Assembly: GCF_038419845.1 (NCBI RefSeq)
Contig: NZ_JBCAQT010000009.1
Coordinates: 124,001 to 188,000 of the forward strand
Direction: 5' to 3'
DNA: 64,000 nt
From: Marinimicrobium sp038419845
GTDB lineage: Bacteria; Pseudomonadota; Gammaproteobacteria; Pseudomonadales; Cellvibrionaceae
The notes under the pieces are model-generated. The model had not been told where the DNA came from. It saw only the letters and a list, made by a program, of their open reading frames with translations, and did not search any database. Shown here piece by piece: positions 24,195-31,885 of the stretch. Numbering within the stretch: position 1 is the first letter of the stretch; each line of letters begins with the position of its first letter. Made by a program: the position numbers and the translations under genes.

Positions 24195-25324
24195 TGCGGG
24201 TCCTGCTGCTCTCGGGGTACGATGCGCCCAGCCACAGGCGTTGGCGAGAGAGTCTGGCGGCGCGTTTCCCCCATTGGCACTGGACCCAGCTGAGTCTGCC
24301 TCCGCGCCATTTTAAATGGCGCATGCGCGGCAGCGGTTTTCTCTGGGCCCATACCGAGCAGTCGCAGCTGGCCGAACCCTACGATCTGCTGATTGCCACT
24401 TCGATGGTGGACCTTTCCGTGCTGCGCGGCCTGATCCCGTCGCTCGCGGCGGTGCCCACCCTGGTGTACTTCCACGAGAACCAGCTGGCGTATCCCACCC
24501 GCAAACAGCAGCGAGCCAATGTGGAGCCGCAACTGGTGAACCTCTACACGGCCCTGTGTGCGGATCGTATTGCCTTCAACTCCCGCTACAATCGCGACAC
24601 CTTTCTGACCGGCGTCGAGCAGTTGCTGCGGCGCCTGCCGGACCCGACGCCGCCCGGCGTGATGGACCAGCTGCAGACGCGCAGTGCCGTGTTGCCGGTG
24701 CCGATCGAGCCCCAGTGCTTTTGCGCCGATCAAACGGACAGCCGGCCGTTTACCCTGATCTGGAATCACCGCTGGGAATACGACAAAGGGCCCGAGCGGT
24801 TGCTGGCCGCACTGAGGCTGTTTTTTTCCGAGCGGGAGAGCGGCGCACCGCCGATTCAAGTGCACATTGTGGGCCAACAGTTTCGCCAGCAGCCCGACGC
24901 CTTTGCCGAGATCCAGCAATTGCTTGAGCATCAGTGTGCCCTGGGGGAGTGGGGCTACGTGCAGAGCCCGGAGCGCTACCGCGAGCTGATGGCGCAGAGC
25001 CATGTGGCCCTGTCCACAGCACTGCACGATTTTCAGGGGCTGTCGGTGCTCGAAGCGGTGGCAGCGGGTTGCCGGCCCCTGGCACCCGAGCGGGAGGCCT
25101 ACCCCGAGTGGTTTGCCGAGGAGTTTCTCTACCCCAGTGATCTGGTGCACCCGGAGCGCGAGGCCCGAGCACTGGCTGACCGACTGCACCAATGGGCCGG
25201 GCAACATGCCCGGGGGTGTCTGCCGGCGGCGCCTTCGGTCGAATTTCTGAGTGAGGCCCGCTTGCAGCCCGAATACCAGGCCTGGTTCGATGCCCTGATT
25301 GTGAACCGTCCGGGTGCACAATAG
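24194..25324 (+). CDS. Putative tRNA-queuosine alpha-mannosyltransferase (DUF3524/QTMAN-like glycosyltransferase)
   Basis: A 376-residue GT-B glycosyltransferase. The N-terminal half opens MRVLLLSGYDAPSHRRWRESL and contains LATSMVDLSVLRGLIP-like and VYFHENQLAYPTR stretches typical of the DUF3524 family, whose animal members mannosylate queuosine in tRNA-Asp. The C-terminal half has NHRWEYDKGPERLLAAL and a late HDFQGLSVLEAVAAGC, the nucleotide-sugar-binding region of GT4-like enzymes. It is cotranslated with the CNB-rhodanese gene (one-base overlap) and followed by trpS. No signal peptide or membrane helix is present, consistent with a tRNA substrate. The family is recalled from sequence; activity in bacteria is inferred. 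Confidence 0.72.
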   Translation: MRVLLLSGYDAPSHRRWRESLAARFPHWHWTQLSLPPRHFKWRMRGSGFLWAHTEQSQLAEPYDLLIATSMVDLSVLRGLIPSLAAVPTLVYFHENQLAYPTRKQQRANVEPQLVNLYTALCADRIAFNSRYNRDTFLTGVEQLLRRLPDPTPPGVMDQLQTRSAVLPVPIEPQCFCADQTDSRPFTLIWNHRWEYDKGPERLLAALRLFFSERESGAPPIQVHIVGQQFRQQPDAFAEIQQLLEHQCALGEWGYVQSPERYRELMAQSHVALSTALHDFQGLSVLEAVAAGCRPLAPEREAYPEWFAEEFLYPSDLVHPEREARALADRLHQWAGQHARGCLPAAPSVEFLSEARLQPEYQAWFDALIVNRPGAQ

Positions 25325-25377
25325 CCGCCGCTGCCTGTATCATTACGACCTTTTAATCAGTCCACACGGGAAGCAAC

Positions 25378-26385
25378 ATGAGCCAGCAACGGGTTTTGAC
25401 CGGTATCACGACCACGGGTACACCGCACTTGGGCAACTATGTCGGCGCGATTCGCCCGGCCATTGCCGCCAGTGAGCGGGAGGACGCCCAGTCGTTTTAC
25501 TTTCTGGCGGACTTCCATGCGCTGATCAAAAGTCAGGATGCGGAGCTGGTGCATCAGTCCACCCGCGAGATTGCCGCCACCTGGCTCGCGCTCGGGCTCA
25601 ATACCGACAAGGCGATTTTCTATCGCCAGTCCGATGTGCCGGAAATTCCCGAGCTGTGCTGGCTGCTGACCTGCATGGCGGCCAAGGGCCTGATGAATCG
25701 TGCCCACGCCTATAAAGCCGCTGTGGCCGCCAACCTGGAGGCGGGTGAGGACCCGGACTACGGCATCACCATGGGCCTGTACAGCTACCCGGTGCTGATG
25801 GCGGCGGATATTCTCATGTTCAATGCCAACGAAGTGCCCGTGGGCAAGGATCAGATTCAGCACGTGGAAATGGCGAGGGACATTGCCGCGCGTTTCAACC
25901 ATCACTACGGCGATCATTTTGTCCTGCCTGAAGCCCGGGTGGACGATCATGTGTCCGTGCTTCAGGGGTTGGACGGGCGCAAAATGAGCAAAAGCTACAA
26001 CAACACCATTCCGTTGTTTTTGCCCGAGAAAAAACTGAAAAAGCACATCAACAAGATCAAGACCAACCTGCTGGAGCCCGGCGACCCCAAAGACCCGGAT
26101 GATTCCACCGTGTTTCAGATCTGGCGGGCCTTTGCCACCCCCGAGCAGACCCGGCAGATGCGCGAGCAATTTGCCCAGGGCATCGCCTGGGGTGAGGCGA
26201 AGAAACAACTGTTTGAGCTGGTGAATGGCCAGCTGGGTGAGGCGCGCGAGCGCTACGAGGCACTGCTGAACAACCCCGAGCATGTAGAGGAAGTGTTGCA
26301 GCAGGGCGCGGCCAAAGCGCGCGCCTACAGCCAGCCGCTGCTGGAAAAACTCCGCCACGCCGTCGGCATCCGCCCGCTCGGCTAG
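25378..26385 (+). CDS. trpS: Tryptophanyl-tRNA synthetase
   Basis: A 335-residue class I aminoacyl-tRNA synthetase charging tRNA-Trp. The HIGH-equivalent motif is TGTPHLGNY (about 12-20) and the KMSKS loop is intact (about 202-206, DGRKMSKSYNNTI). The GKDQIQHVEMARDIAARFN segment is typical of bacterial TrpRS. Length is normal. It begins about 54 bases after the glycosyltransferase stop. A 23-bp inverted repeat cluster follows instead of a standard terminator. Confidence 0.96.
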   Translation: MSQQRVLTGITTTGTPHLGNYVGAIRPAIAASEREDAQSFYFLADFHALIKSQDAELVHQSTREIAATWLALGLNTDKAIFYRQSDVPEIPELCWLLTCMAAKGLMNRAHAYKAAVAANLEAGEDPDYGITMGLYSYPVLMAADILMFNANEVPVGKDQIQHVEMARDIAARFNHHYGDHFVLPEARVDDHVSVLQGLDGRKMSKSYNNTIPLFLPEKKLKKHINKIKTNLLEPGDPKDPDDSTVFQIWRAFATPEQTRQMREQFAQGIAWGEAKKQLFELVNGQLGEARERYEALLNNPEHVEEVLQQGAAKARAYSQPLLEKLRHAVGIRPLG

Positions 26386-26413
26386 GGTAGTGGTGCCCGC
26401 CGTTAACCTGCGC

Positions 26414-26498
26414 GGTGGGCGGAGCCCACCCTACGGGGGCGGGGGTTAGCCCAGGAAGAAGGTGGGCACCACCATCCGTAGGGTGGGCTCCGCCCACC
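26414..26498. repeat. Inverted pair of a 23-bp palindromic intergenic repeat
   Basis: Bases 26414-26436 (starting GGTGGGCGGAGCCCACCC) are the exact reverse complement of 26476-26498. Partial copies (GCGGGCTCCGCCCACC near 26511 and CGCCCACC near 26530) follow. Each unit is itself a near palindrome, so nested hairpins form. This is a REP-like unit of a different sequence family from the GGCGGATGCGC repeats near 48.8, 49.6 and 54.4 kb. It occupies the convergent gap between trpS and bioA and may act as a bidirectional transcript end. Confidence 0.85.
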
Positions 26499-26546
26499 GT
26501 CTTCCGTAATGCGGGCTCCGCCCACCTTTCGCCCACCTTATTGAAA

Positions 26547-27842
26547 TTATAACCCGGCTACCACCCGATAAATCCCACCGGTCAACTGCTGCAACTCCTC
26601 CGGCGAAATCACAAACGGCGGCATGATGTACACCAGCTTGCCAAAGGGGCGAACCCAGATGCCCTGCTCGACAAACTGCGGCTGTACCTTTTCCATATCC
26701 ACCGGCTCGTGCAGCTCCACCACGCCGATGGCCCCCATTACACGCACATCCGCCACGGCGGGCAGCTCGCGGCAGGCGCCCAGCTGTTCCTGCAGCTGTT
26801 GTTCAATTCCGCTCACCTGGGCCTGCCAGTCCCGACTCAGCAGCAGCTCAATGCTGGCATTGGCCACCGAGCAGGCGAGGGGGTTGCCCATGAACGTCGG
26901 GCCGTGCATGAACACACCGGCTTCGCCCTGACAGATGCCCTCGCTCACCTTGTCGTTGCACAGAGTGGCCGCCAGGGTCATGTAGCCGCCGGTCAGGCCT
27001 TTGCCCAGGCAGAGGATGTCGGGGCTGATGCCGGCGTGCTCGCAGGCAAAGAGCTTGCCGGTGCGGCCAAAGCCGGTGGCAATTTCATCGGCGATCAGCA
27101 GTACCGAATGCTGATCACACAGTTCGCGCACCCGCTGCAGGTAGCGCGGGGAGTAAAAGCGCATGCCCCCGGCGCCCTGGACGATGGGCTCGAGAATCAC
27201 GGCCGCCAGCTCGCCCTTGTGGCTTTCCAGCATTTGGGCGAACTCTTCGATATAGCGCTCGTCCCACTCGGCATCAAACCCGCACTCGGGCTGTGGCGCG
27301 AACAGCTGCTGTGCCAGGGTGTGGCTGAATAACTGGTGCATGCCGTTGACCGGGTCGCACACCGACATGGCGCCAAAGGTATCGCCGTGGTAGCCCCGGC
27401 GCAGGGCCAGAAACCGGTGCTTCTCCGGTTGCCCCTGAGACTGCCAGTACTGCATGGCCATTTTCAGGGCCACTTCCACCGACACCGAGCCGGAGTCGGC
27501 CAGAAACACCTTGTTCAGCCCCTCGGGCGTCAGGTCCACCAGTGTCTTTGCCAGGCGCACCCCGGGCTCGTGCGTCAGCCCCCCGAACATCACGTGGGCC
27601 ATACTTTCCAGCTGCGTCTTGATGGCGTCGTTCAGTACCGGGTGGTTATAGCCGTGCAGCTGACACCACCAGGAGGCCATGCCGTCAATCAGGGTCCGGC
27701 CATCGGAGAGGTGCAGTTTGACGCCCTCGGCCCGCTCGACCGGAAAGACGGGGGTGGGGTTGAGAAACGAGGAGTAGGGGTGCCAGACATGCTGGCGGTC
27801 GATGTCCAGAATCTCCTGAGGGGATAGCGGTGGAGTGGGCAT
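26547..27842 (-). CDS. bioA: Adenosylmethionine-8-amino-7-oxononanoate transaminase
   Basis: A 431-residue PLP-dependent class III aminotransferase that converts 7-keto-8-aminopelargonate to 7,8-diaminopelargonate in biotin synthesis, with S-adenosylmethionine as amino donor. Signatures: HVWHPYSSF near the N-terminus, MASWWCQLHGYNHPVLNDA, DEIATGFGRTGKLFACEHA with the cofactor Asp, and LGKGLTGGYMTLAATL with the Schiff-base Lys. The ATG at 27842 (MPTPPLSPQEIL) is preferred to a frame extending six codons upstream. No other bio gene is in the window, so biotin synthesis genes are split in this genome. Confidence 0.93.
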   Translation of the reverse strand: MPTPPLSPQEILDIDRQHVWHPYSSFLNPTPVFPVERAEGVKLHLSDGRTLIDGMASWWCQLHGYNHPVLNDAIKTQLESMAHVMFGGLTHEPGVRLAKTLVDLTPEGLNKVFLADSGSVSVEVALKMAMQYWQSQGQPEKHRFLALRRGYHGDTFGAMSVCDPVNGMHQLFSHTLAQQLFAPQPECGFDAEWDERYIEEFAQMLESHKGELAAVILEPIVQGAGGMRFYSPRYLQRVRELCDQHSVLLIADEIATGFGRTGKLFACEHAGISPDILCLGKGLTGGYMTLAATLCNDKVSEGICQGEAGVFMHGPTFMGNPLACSVANASIELLLSRDWQAQVSGIEQQLQEQLGACRELPAVADVRVMGAIGVVELHEPVDMEKVQPQFVEQGIWVRPFGKLVYIMPPFVISPEELQQLTGGIYRVVAGL

Positions 27843-28034
27843 AGCTTGGGCCTTTCGCAATCGGGTTCAGTGATAGATCGATATCGGTCGGGAATGCGTT
27901 AAAGACGCTCACGCTAGCAGAAAAGCCGTTAAAAATCAGCTGGTTCGGAGTTTGTTTGGGAGAGGGAAGGGTGAGGCGTAAACGAGCGGGCGCTGGAGAT
28001 CCCTTCCAGCGATTAACCGCTTTACCGGACTGTC

Positions 28035-29084
28035 TTACCGGTTCAAATACTCCATCAACCACTGCATGGCCGGACGCTGCTGGCCGTCGCTGGTCATCAG
28101 GCCGGAGCCATCGATCCAGGTGGAGCCCACGATATAACCCCACAAGGTGATGCCAACCACGTCGGGATGATTGTAGAAAATCGGAAAATGCATCTGCATA
28201 TACTCGAGTTGCTGCTGATCATCGGATTCTCCAATGTCGTATTCGGAAACGTACATCGGCAGACCCAGCTGGGCAATCTGATCGAGCTTGTCTTCGATTT
28301 CCTGGGCGGTCCAGACTCTGGGAGCGTAGAGTCCGTGCGCCTGGAGCCCCAGGGCATCCACGTAGCCGGATTCAACGATGGGCTCTATCATCTCAATGAT
28401 CGCATCTGTATCCCAGGTCATGAAGTTATAGTCGTTGTAGATGAGAATCGCATCAGGGCAGTGCTCGCGAGCCAACCTGAAGGATTCGAGAATCCAGTCG
28501 TCGCCATAGGCACTTTCCGCGTAGGTCGCCGGGGCATGAGAGGGCAGTGCCTCGTTCACCACGTCAATCATCTCGGTATCCGGGTAGCGGTCACAATAGT
28601 CGACGATCCACTCCTCGATTTCCTCCCGCTGTTCCTCAGGACTCAGGCTTGCGATCCAGTTCGGCTGTTGACTGCCCCATACCAGAACGTGGGCCTTGAC
28701 CGGAATGTCGTTGGCGCGAGCAAAATCATAGATGTCATCCAGCGGTCCCCAGTCGTACTGGTCCCGGGTGCCTTCCACGGAGCCCCACTTGCCTTCGTTT
28801 TCGGGCGTGATCTGATCCCAGTACTGCATGAAGTCGTCGCGAACCTGACCTCGTGTGGTGATATTGCCCACGAAAGTGACAGAGGTGTCGTTGCTGCTTG
28901 AGCTCTCGCTGGAACTGCTCGATTCTTCAGAGCTTGAGCTGGAGCTGCTCGACTCTTCAGAACTGGAGCTGGAGGAGTTGCCACCCCCGGAGGAGCCGCC
29001 ACAGGCAGTCAATGTAGCCGCCAACAGGGCTGACAGCGCAATGGTCGAGAGACACGACGTCACTCGAAATTGGGTAGGAAACAT
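28035..29084 (-). CDS. GH10 endo-beta-1,4-xylanase, lipoprotein with poly-Ser linker
   Basis: A 349-residue surface or periplasmic lipoprotein that hydrolyses internal xylan linkages. A type II signal peptide ends in LTAC (lipidated Cys28). A Gly/Ser/Glu linker (about 29-66) made of Ser runs broken by Glu pairs follows. The GH10 barrel spans about 70-349: acid/base E178 in VVNEAL, nucleophile E281 in VSEYDIGE, substrate-binding HVLVW (132-136) and ITLWGY near the end. The barrel is on the short side for GH10 and lacks any carbohydrate-binding module. Poly-Ser linkers are a hallmark of Cellvibrio and Saccharophagus hydrolases. It shares a promoter-region element with the next xylanase gene and has its own terminator upstream. 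Confidence 0.93.
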   Translation of the reverse strand: MFPTQFRVTSCLSTIALSALLAATLTACGGSSGGGNSSSSSSEESSSSSSSSEESSSSSESSSSNDTSVTFVGNITTRGQVRDDFMQYWDQITPENEGKWGSVEGTRDQYDWGPLDDIYDFARANDIPVKAHVLVWGSQQPNWIASLSPEEQREEIEEWIVDYCDRYPDTEMIDVVNEALPSHAPATYAESAYGDDWILESFRLAREHCPDAILIYNDYNFMTWDTDAIIEMIEPIVESGYVDALGLQAHGLYAPRVWTAQEIEDKLDQIAQLGLPMYVSEYDIGESDDQQQLEYMQMHFPIFYNHPDVVGITLWGYIVGSTWIDGSGLMTSDGQQRPAMQWLMEYLNR

Positions 29085-29163
29085 GGTGTAGCCTCTTTGA
29101 TTATTAGATTGTTGCTGACAACTCCCGGTGTTTTGTAAGGGAGTGCATCGAGGTTATCTAATA

Positions 29164-29185
29164 TAGTCATAATAACCAGAAGCTT
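29164..29185 (-). promoter_or_regulatory. Shared xylanase promoter-region element, copy 1
   Basis: These 22 bases, about 80 bp upstream of the first GH10 gene, match 30658-30679 upstream of the second GH10 gene at 20 of 22 positions. The similarity continues more weakly on both sides. On the coding strand the core reads GGTTATTATGACTAT. The region is AT-rich and could hold a -10 box, an operator, or both. Confidence 0.7.
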
Positions 29186-29252
29186 AGCTTAGTGGAGTTC
29201 GGCTCTAGCCGCAAGGCCTGTTTCGGAACAAAAAGGGGAGCTTTCGATCGAT

Positions 29253-29286
29253 AAAAAAAAGAGCGGCTGAGCCGCTCTCTTTTTTG
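29253..29286. terminator. Bidirectional rho-independent terminator between the two xylanase genes
   Basis: GAGCGGC pairs with GCCGCTC around a three-base TGA loop, with a run of eight A on one side and six T on the other. It can end transcription of the larger xylanase gene (29299-30600) on the minus strand. Confidence 0.9.
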
Positions 29287-29298
29287 CCTTGGCAATAC

Positions 29299-30600
29299 TC
29301 AGATGTCCGAGTTGCAGGCGTTACCCTGGAAGGCATCGGCCACGCCCTGAAGTGCGGGCTTGGCGGACAGGTCGGCGTTGAACAACAGTGGCCAGACATC
29401 GTCGTAGTCCGCACCGGTGGCGTTGCGGAACTGATTCATCAGCCAGCTTTCATCGTCAGTCAAGCCCCAGACCGTAAAGCCACCGCGCAGCTCAGCGGGG
29501 ACAGTTTCCAGGTAGACCCGGGCAATGTCGCAGAACCGCTGTTTCTGCTCGCCGGCGAGTGCCGCATCGTATTCGAGTTCATCCGGTGCATTACCGCCGT
29601 AGGGATTGACCACGGCCACATCCAGCTCGGTGACTTTGACCTTCAGGCCCCGGTCGACCACTTCCTGAAAGGCATTTTCAAAGTCATTCAGACTTGGGTA
29701 GGTCATGTAGACGTGCATCTGAAAACCGACACCGTCGATCAGGTCACCCTCGGCCAGTCCGTCGGCGATTTCCAGGGTTTTTGCCAGGCGCACGTCGTTG
29801 GCGGTGTTGTCGTAATCGTTGTAATACAGGTCGATCTCGGCACCGGTGTCCCGGGCGGCCTGAAACGCGACTCTGATGTACTCGGGGATATCGCCCTCGG
29901 ACGCTGGAGGCAGCTCGTTGTAGAACAGGGACTGACGGAAGCCATTTTCGCCTCCCTGGTCTACTGCTTCGTTGACCACATCCCAGCTGGCAACGGTGCC
30001 CGGGAACTCGGATTCAAAGTGGTTGACGATGCCTTTGACATGATCGGACAACATGGCAGCGAAGTCGCCTTCATAGTTTTCCATGAAACCCGGCACCTGG
30101 TAGCCGGAATGCCAGACCAGGGCGTGGCCATGCACGGTCATGCCGTTGGTGTCGGCAAAGCCCACCAGTTCATCGGCATCGCCGAAGGTGAAGGTGTCTT
30201 CCTGGGGGTGCAGGTAGCTCATTTTCATGATGTTGCCGGCGGTCAGCTCACTGAAGTGCTCAGTGATCACATTCTGCCGCTGGGTGGCATCGCTGTGATT
30301 GAAAATGCTGTAGCTCTCGCCGGCGGCGGAGACCGCGACGCCGACGGGAAAGTCGGCCAGCGCATAGAGCTGGAAGTCGGGATCGATGGAGAAGGCGCCA
30401 TCGGTATTGTCTTCAGAGCTGCTTGAGGAGCTCGACTCTTCGGAGCTGGAACTCTCGCTGCTGGAGCTCTCACTGGAGGAGCTTGATTGTTCAGAGCCGC
30501 CCCCGGAGGAGCCGCCGCAGGCGGTCAGAGTGGTCGCCAGCAGGGCGGAGACGATCAGGGGAGAGAGTTTTGCGGTCTCCCGGTTCTTGATCTGGAGCAT
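29299..30600 (-). CDS. GH10 endo-beta-1,4-xylanase, lipoprotein with poly-Ser linker (larger paralogue)
   Basis: A 433-residue lipoprotein endoxylanase. The type II signal peptide ends in LTAC (Cys28), followed by a Gly/Ser/Glu linker (about 29-65) closely similar in composition to that of the neighbouring xylanase. The GH10 barrel runs from about 70 to 428, with acid/base E211 in SWDVVNEAV, nucleophile E325 in VTELDVAV, the HGHALVWHSG subsite motif (157-166) and FTVWGLTDDESW (375-386). Apart from the shared leader and linker, its barrel is quite different from its neighbour's, so the pair looks like domain shuffling or old divergence rather than a recent duplication. It has its own upstream element and downstream terminator. 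Confidence 0.95.
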   Translation of the reverse strand: MLQIKNRETAKLSPLIVSALLATTLTACGGSSGGGSEQSSSSSESSSSESSSSEESSSSSSSEDNTDGAFSIDPDFQLYALADFPVGVAVSAAGESYSIFNHSDATQRQNVITEHFSELTAGNIMKMSYLHPQEDTFTFGDADELVGFADTNGMTVHGHALVWHSGYQVPGFMENYEGDFAAMLSDHVKGIVNHFESEFPGTVASWDVVNEAVDQGGENGFRQSLFYNELPPASEGDIPEYIRVAFQAARDTGAEIDLYYNDYDNTANDVRLAKTLEIADGLAEGDLIDGVGFQMHVYMTYPSLNDFENAFQEVVDRGLKVKVTELDVAVVNPYGGNAPDELEYDAALAGEQKQRFCDIARVYLETVPAELRGGFTVWGLTDDESWLMNQFRNATGADYDDVWPLLFNADLSAKPALQGVADAFQGNACNSDI

Positions 30601-30657
30601 GATGAAACCTCTTCGGATAGTGGTCGCTGCCGGATCAGGCAGCCTGAGTTATTTTTA

Positions 30658-30679
30658 ATAGTCTTAATAACCATAAGCT
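30658..30679 (-). promoter_or_regulatory. Shared xylanase promoter-region element, copy 2
   Basis: This copy lies about 58 bp upstream of the larger GH10 gene and matches 29164-29185 at 20 of 22 bases; on the coding strand the core reads GGTTATTAAGACTAT. The position relative to the start codon is similar in both genes, which supports a common regulator or promoter type. Confidence 0.7.
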
Positions 30680-30788
30680 ATGCTAATCCACTTTCCTGTC
30701 GGTCGCAAGGGCTCCCTTTTTGATGGGGGGAGGGGGAGCCCTTGCAATCATCGGAAGTCTTTGCGACAACCGGGGTAGGTTCGCTCGA

Positions 30789-31769
30789 TCAGTAAACGCC
30801 GCGAATGTGCTGCTTCACCTCCTGCTGATAAAAGTCGTAGAGCTCTTCGTGCAGCTGGTCGGGCAGGGGAGGCAGGTCACTGACCTTGGCGTTTTCCCGG
30901 ACCTGCTCGGGCGAGCTTGCCCCGGGAATGATGGCGGTTACCGCCGGCTGATCCAGAATCCAGCGCATGGCCATCTGGGCGGTGGTGTAACCCTCCGGCG
31001 TGCGGTCTTCCACCTGCTTGGCCAGTTTGACCCCGGTTTCAAACGGAATGCCCGCAAAGGTTTCGCCCACATTGAAGGCGTCGCCATCGCGGTTGAAGTT
31101 CCGGTGATCGCTTTCATCGAATTGGGTTTTTTCGGAAAACTTGCCGCTGAGCAGGCCGCTGGCCAGGGGCAGGCGCACGATGACACCGATATTCTGGTCT
31201 TCGGCCTTGGGCAGCAGCTCGTCCAGCAGTTTTTGCCGGAAGATGTTGAAGATCACCTGGAGTGAGGTCAGATCTTTGTGCTCGGCACAGATCAGCCCCT
31301 CTTCCACGGTTTCGACACTGGCGCCGAAGTGCTGAATCAGGTTTTCCTGCTGCATGGTGCGCAACCAGTCAAAGATTTCGCCCCGGCGCATGATCTCGGT
31401 GGGCACGCAGTGCAGTTGCAACAGATCAATGCAGTCAGTCTGCAGGCGGTCCTGCTGGCGCTTGATGGAGTCGCGCATGTGAGTGAGGGAGTAGCCGTCG
31501 GGGAATGCGCCGTCGCCGCGACCGTACTTGGTGGCGATGACCGGTTTGGGGGTGCGACTGCTCAAATGCTCGCCCAGGTAGCGCTCACTGGCGCCGCCGC
31601 CATAGACGTCGGCGGTATCAAAGAAGCTGATGCCGGACTCCAGGGCCGCGACAATGATGTCTTCCACGGTTTTGGGTTCAATCGGGCCAAAATCGCCGCC
31701 CAATTGCCAGCAGCCCAGGCCCACTTCGCTCAGTTGCAGGTTGCTGTTGCCCAGTGTTCGAGTTTGCAT
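30789..31769 (-). CDS. Aldo/keto reductase
   Basis: A 326-residue NAD(P)H-dependent oxidoreductase with an (alpha/beta)8 barrel. The catalytic tetrad is readable: Asp and Tyr in FFDTADVYGGG (about 49-59), Lys in VIATKYGRG (about 78-86) and His in LLQLHC (about 118-123). The C-terminal cofactor pocket TAIIPGASSPEQVRENAKV is typical of the AKR11/12-like, plant-pathogen-type bacterial enzymes. No signal peptide. It has its own promoter gap to both neighbours. The position next to xylanases and a glucosaminidase homologue hints at a sugar or aldehyde substrate, but that is only an inference. Confidence 0.9.
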   Translation of the reverse strand: MQTRTLGNSNLQLSEVGLGCWQLGGDFGPIEPKTVEDIIVAALESGISFFDTADVYGGGASERYLGEHLSSRTPKPVIATKYGRGDGAFPDGYSLTHMRDSIKRQQDRLQTDCIDLLQLHCVPTEIMRRGEIFDWLRTMQQENLIQHFGASVETVEEGLICAEHKDLTSLQVIFNIFRQKLLDELLPKAEDQNIGVIVRLPLASGLLSGKFSEKTQFDESDHRNFNRDGDAFNVGETFAGIPFETGVKLAKQVEDRTPEGYTTAQMAMRWILDQPAVTAIIPGASSPEQVRENAKVSDLPPLPDQLHEELYDFYQQEVKQHIRGVY

Positions 31770-31885
31770 GTGTGCTCCTCATTGTTGAATGGAAAGGTTG
31801 AGTGGATAAGGTTGATCGAAAAGTCTTTTGGTCAATGTGACCATGCTATCAGTAATGCGCCCGGTCGTCTTTCGGGCGCGGGCTT

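Noticed and set aside
28867..29002. Low-complexity Ser-codon runs as a possible DNA repeat or CRISPR-like array
   Set aside because: They encode the Ser/Glu linker of the xylanase; irregular spacing with no direct-repeat/spacer pattern.
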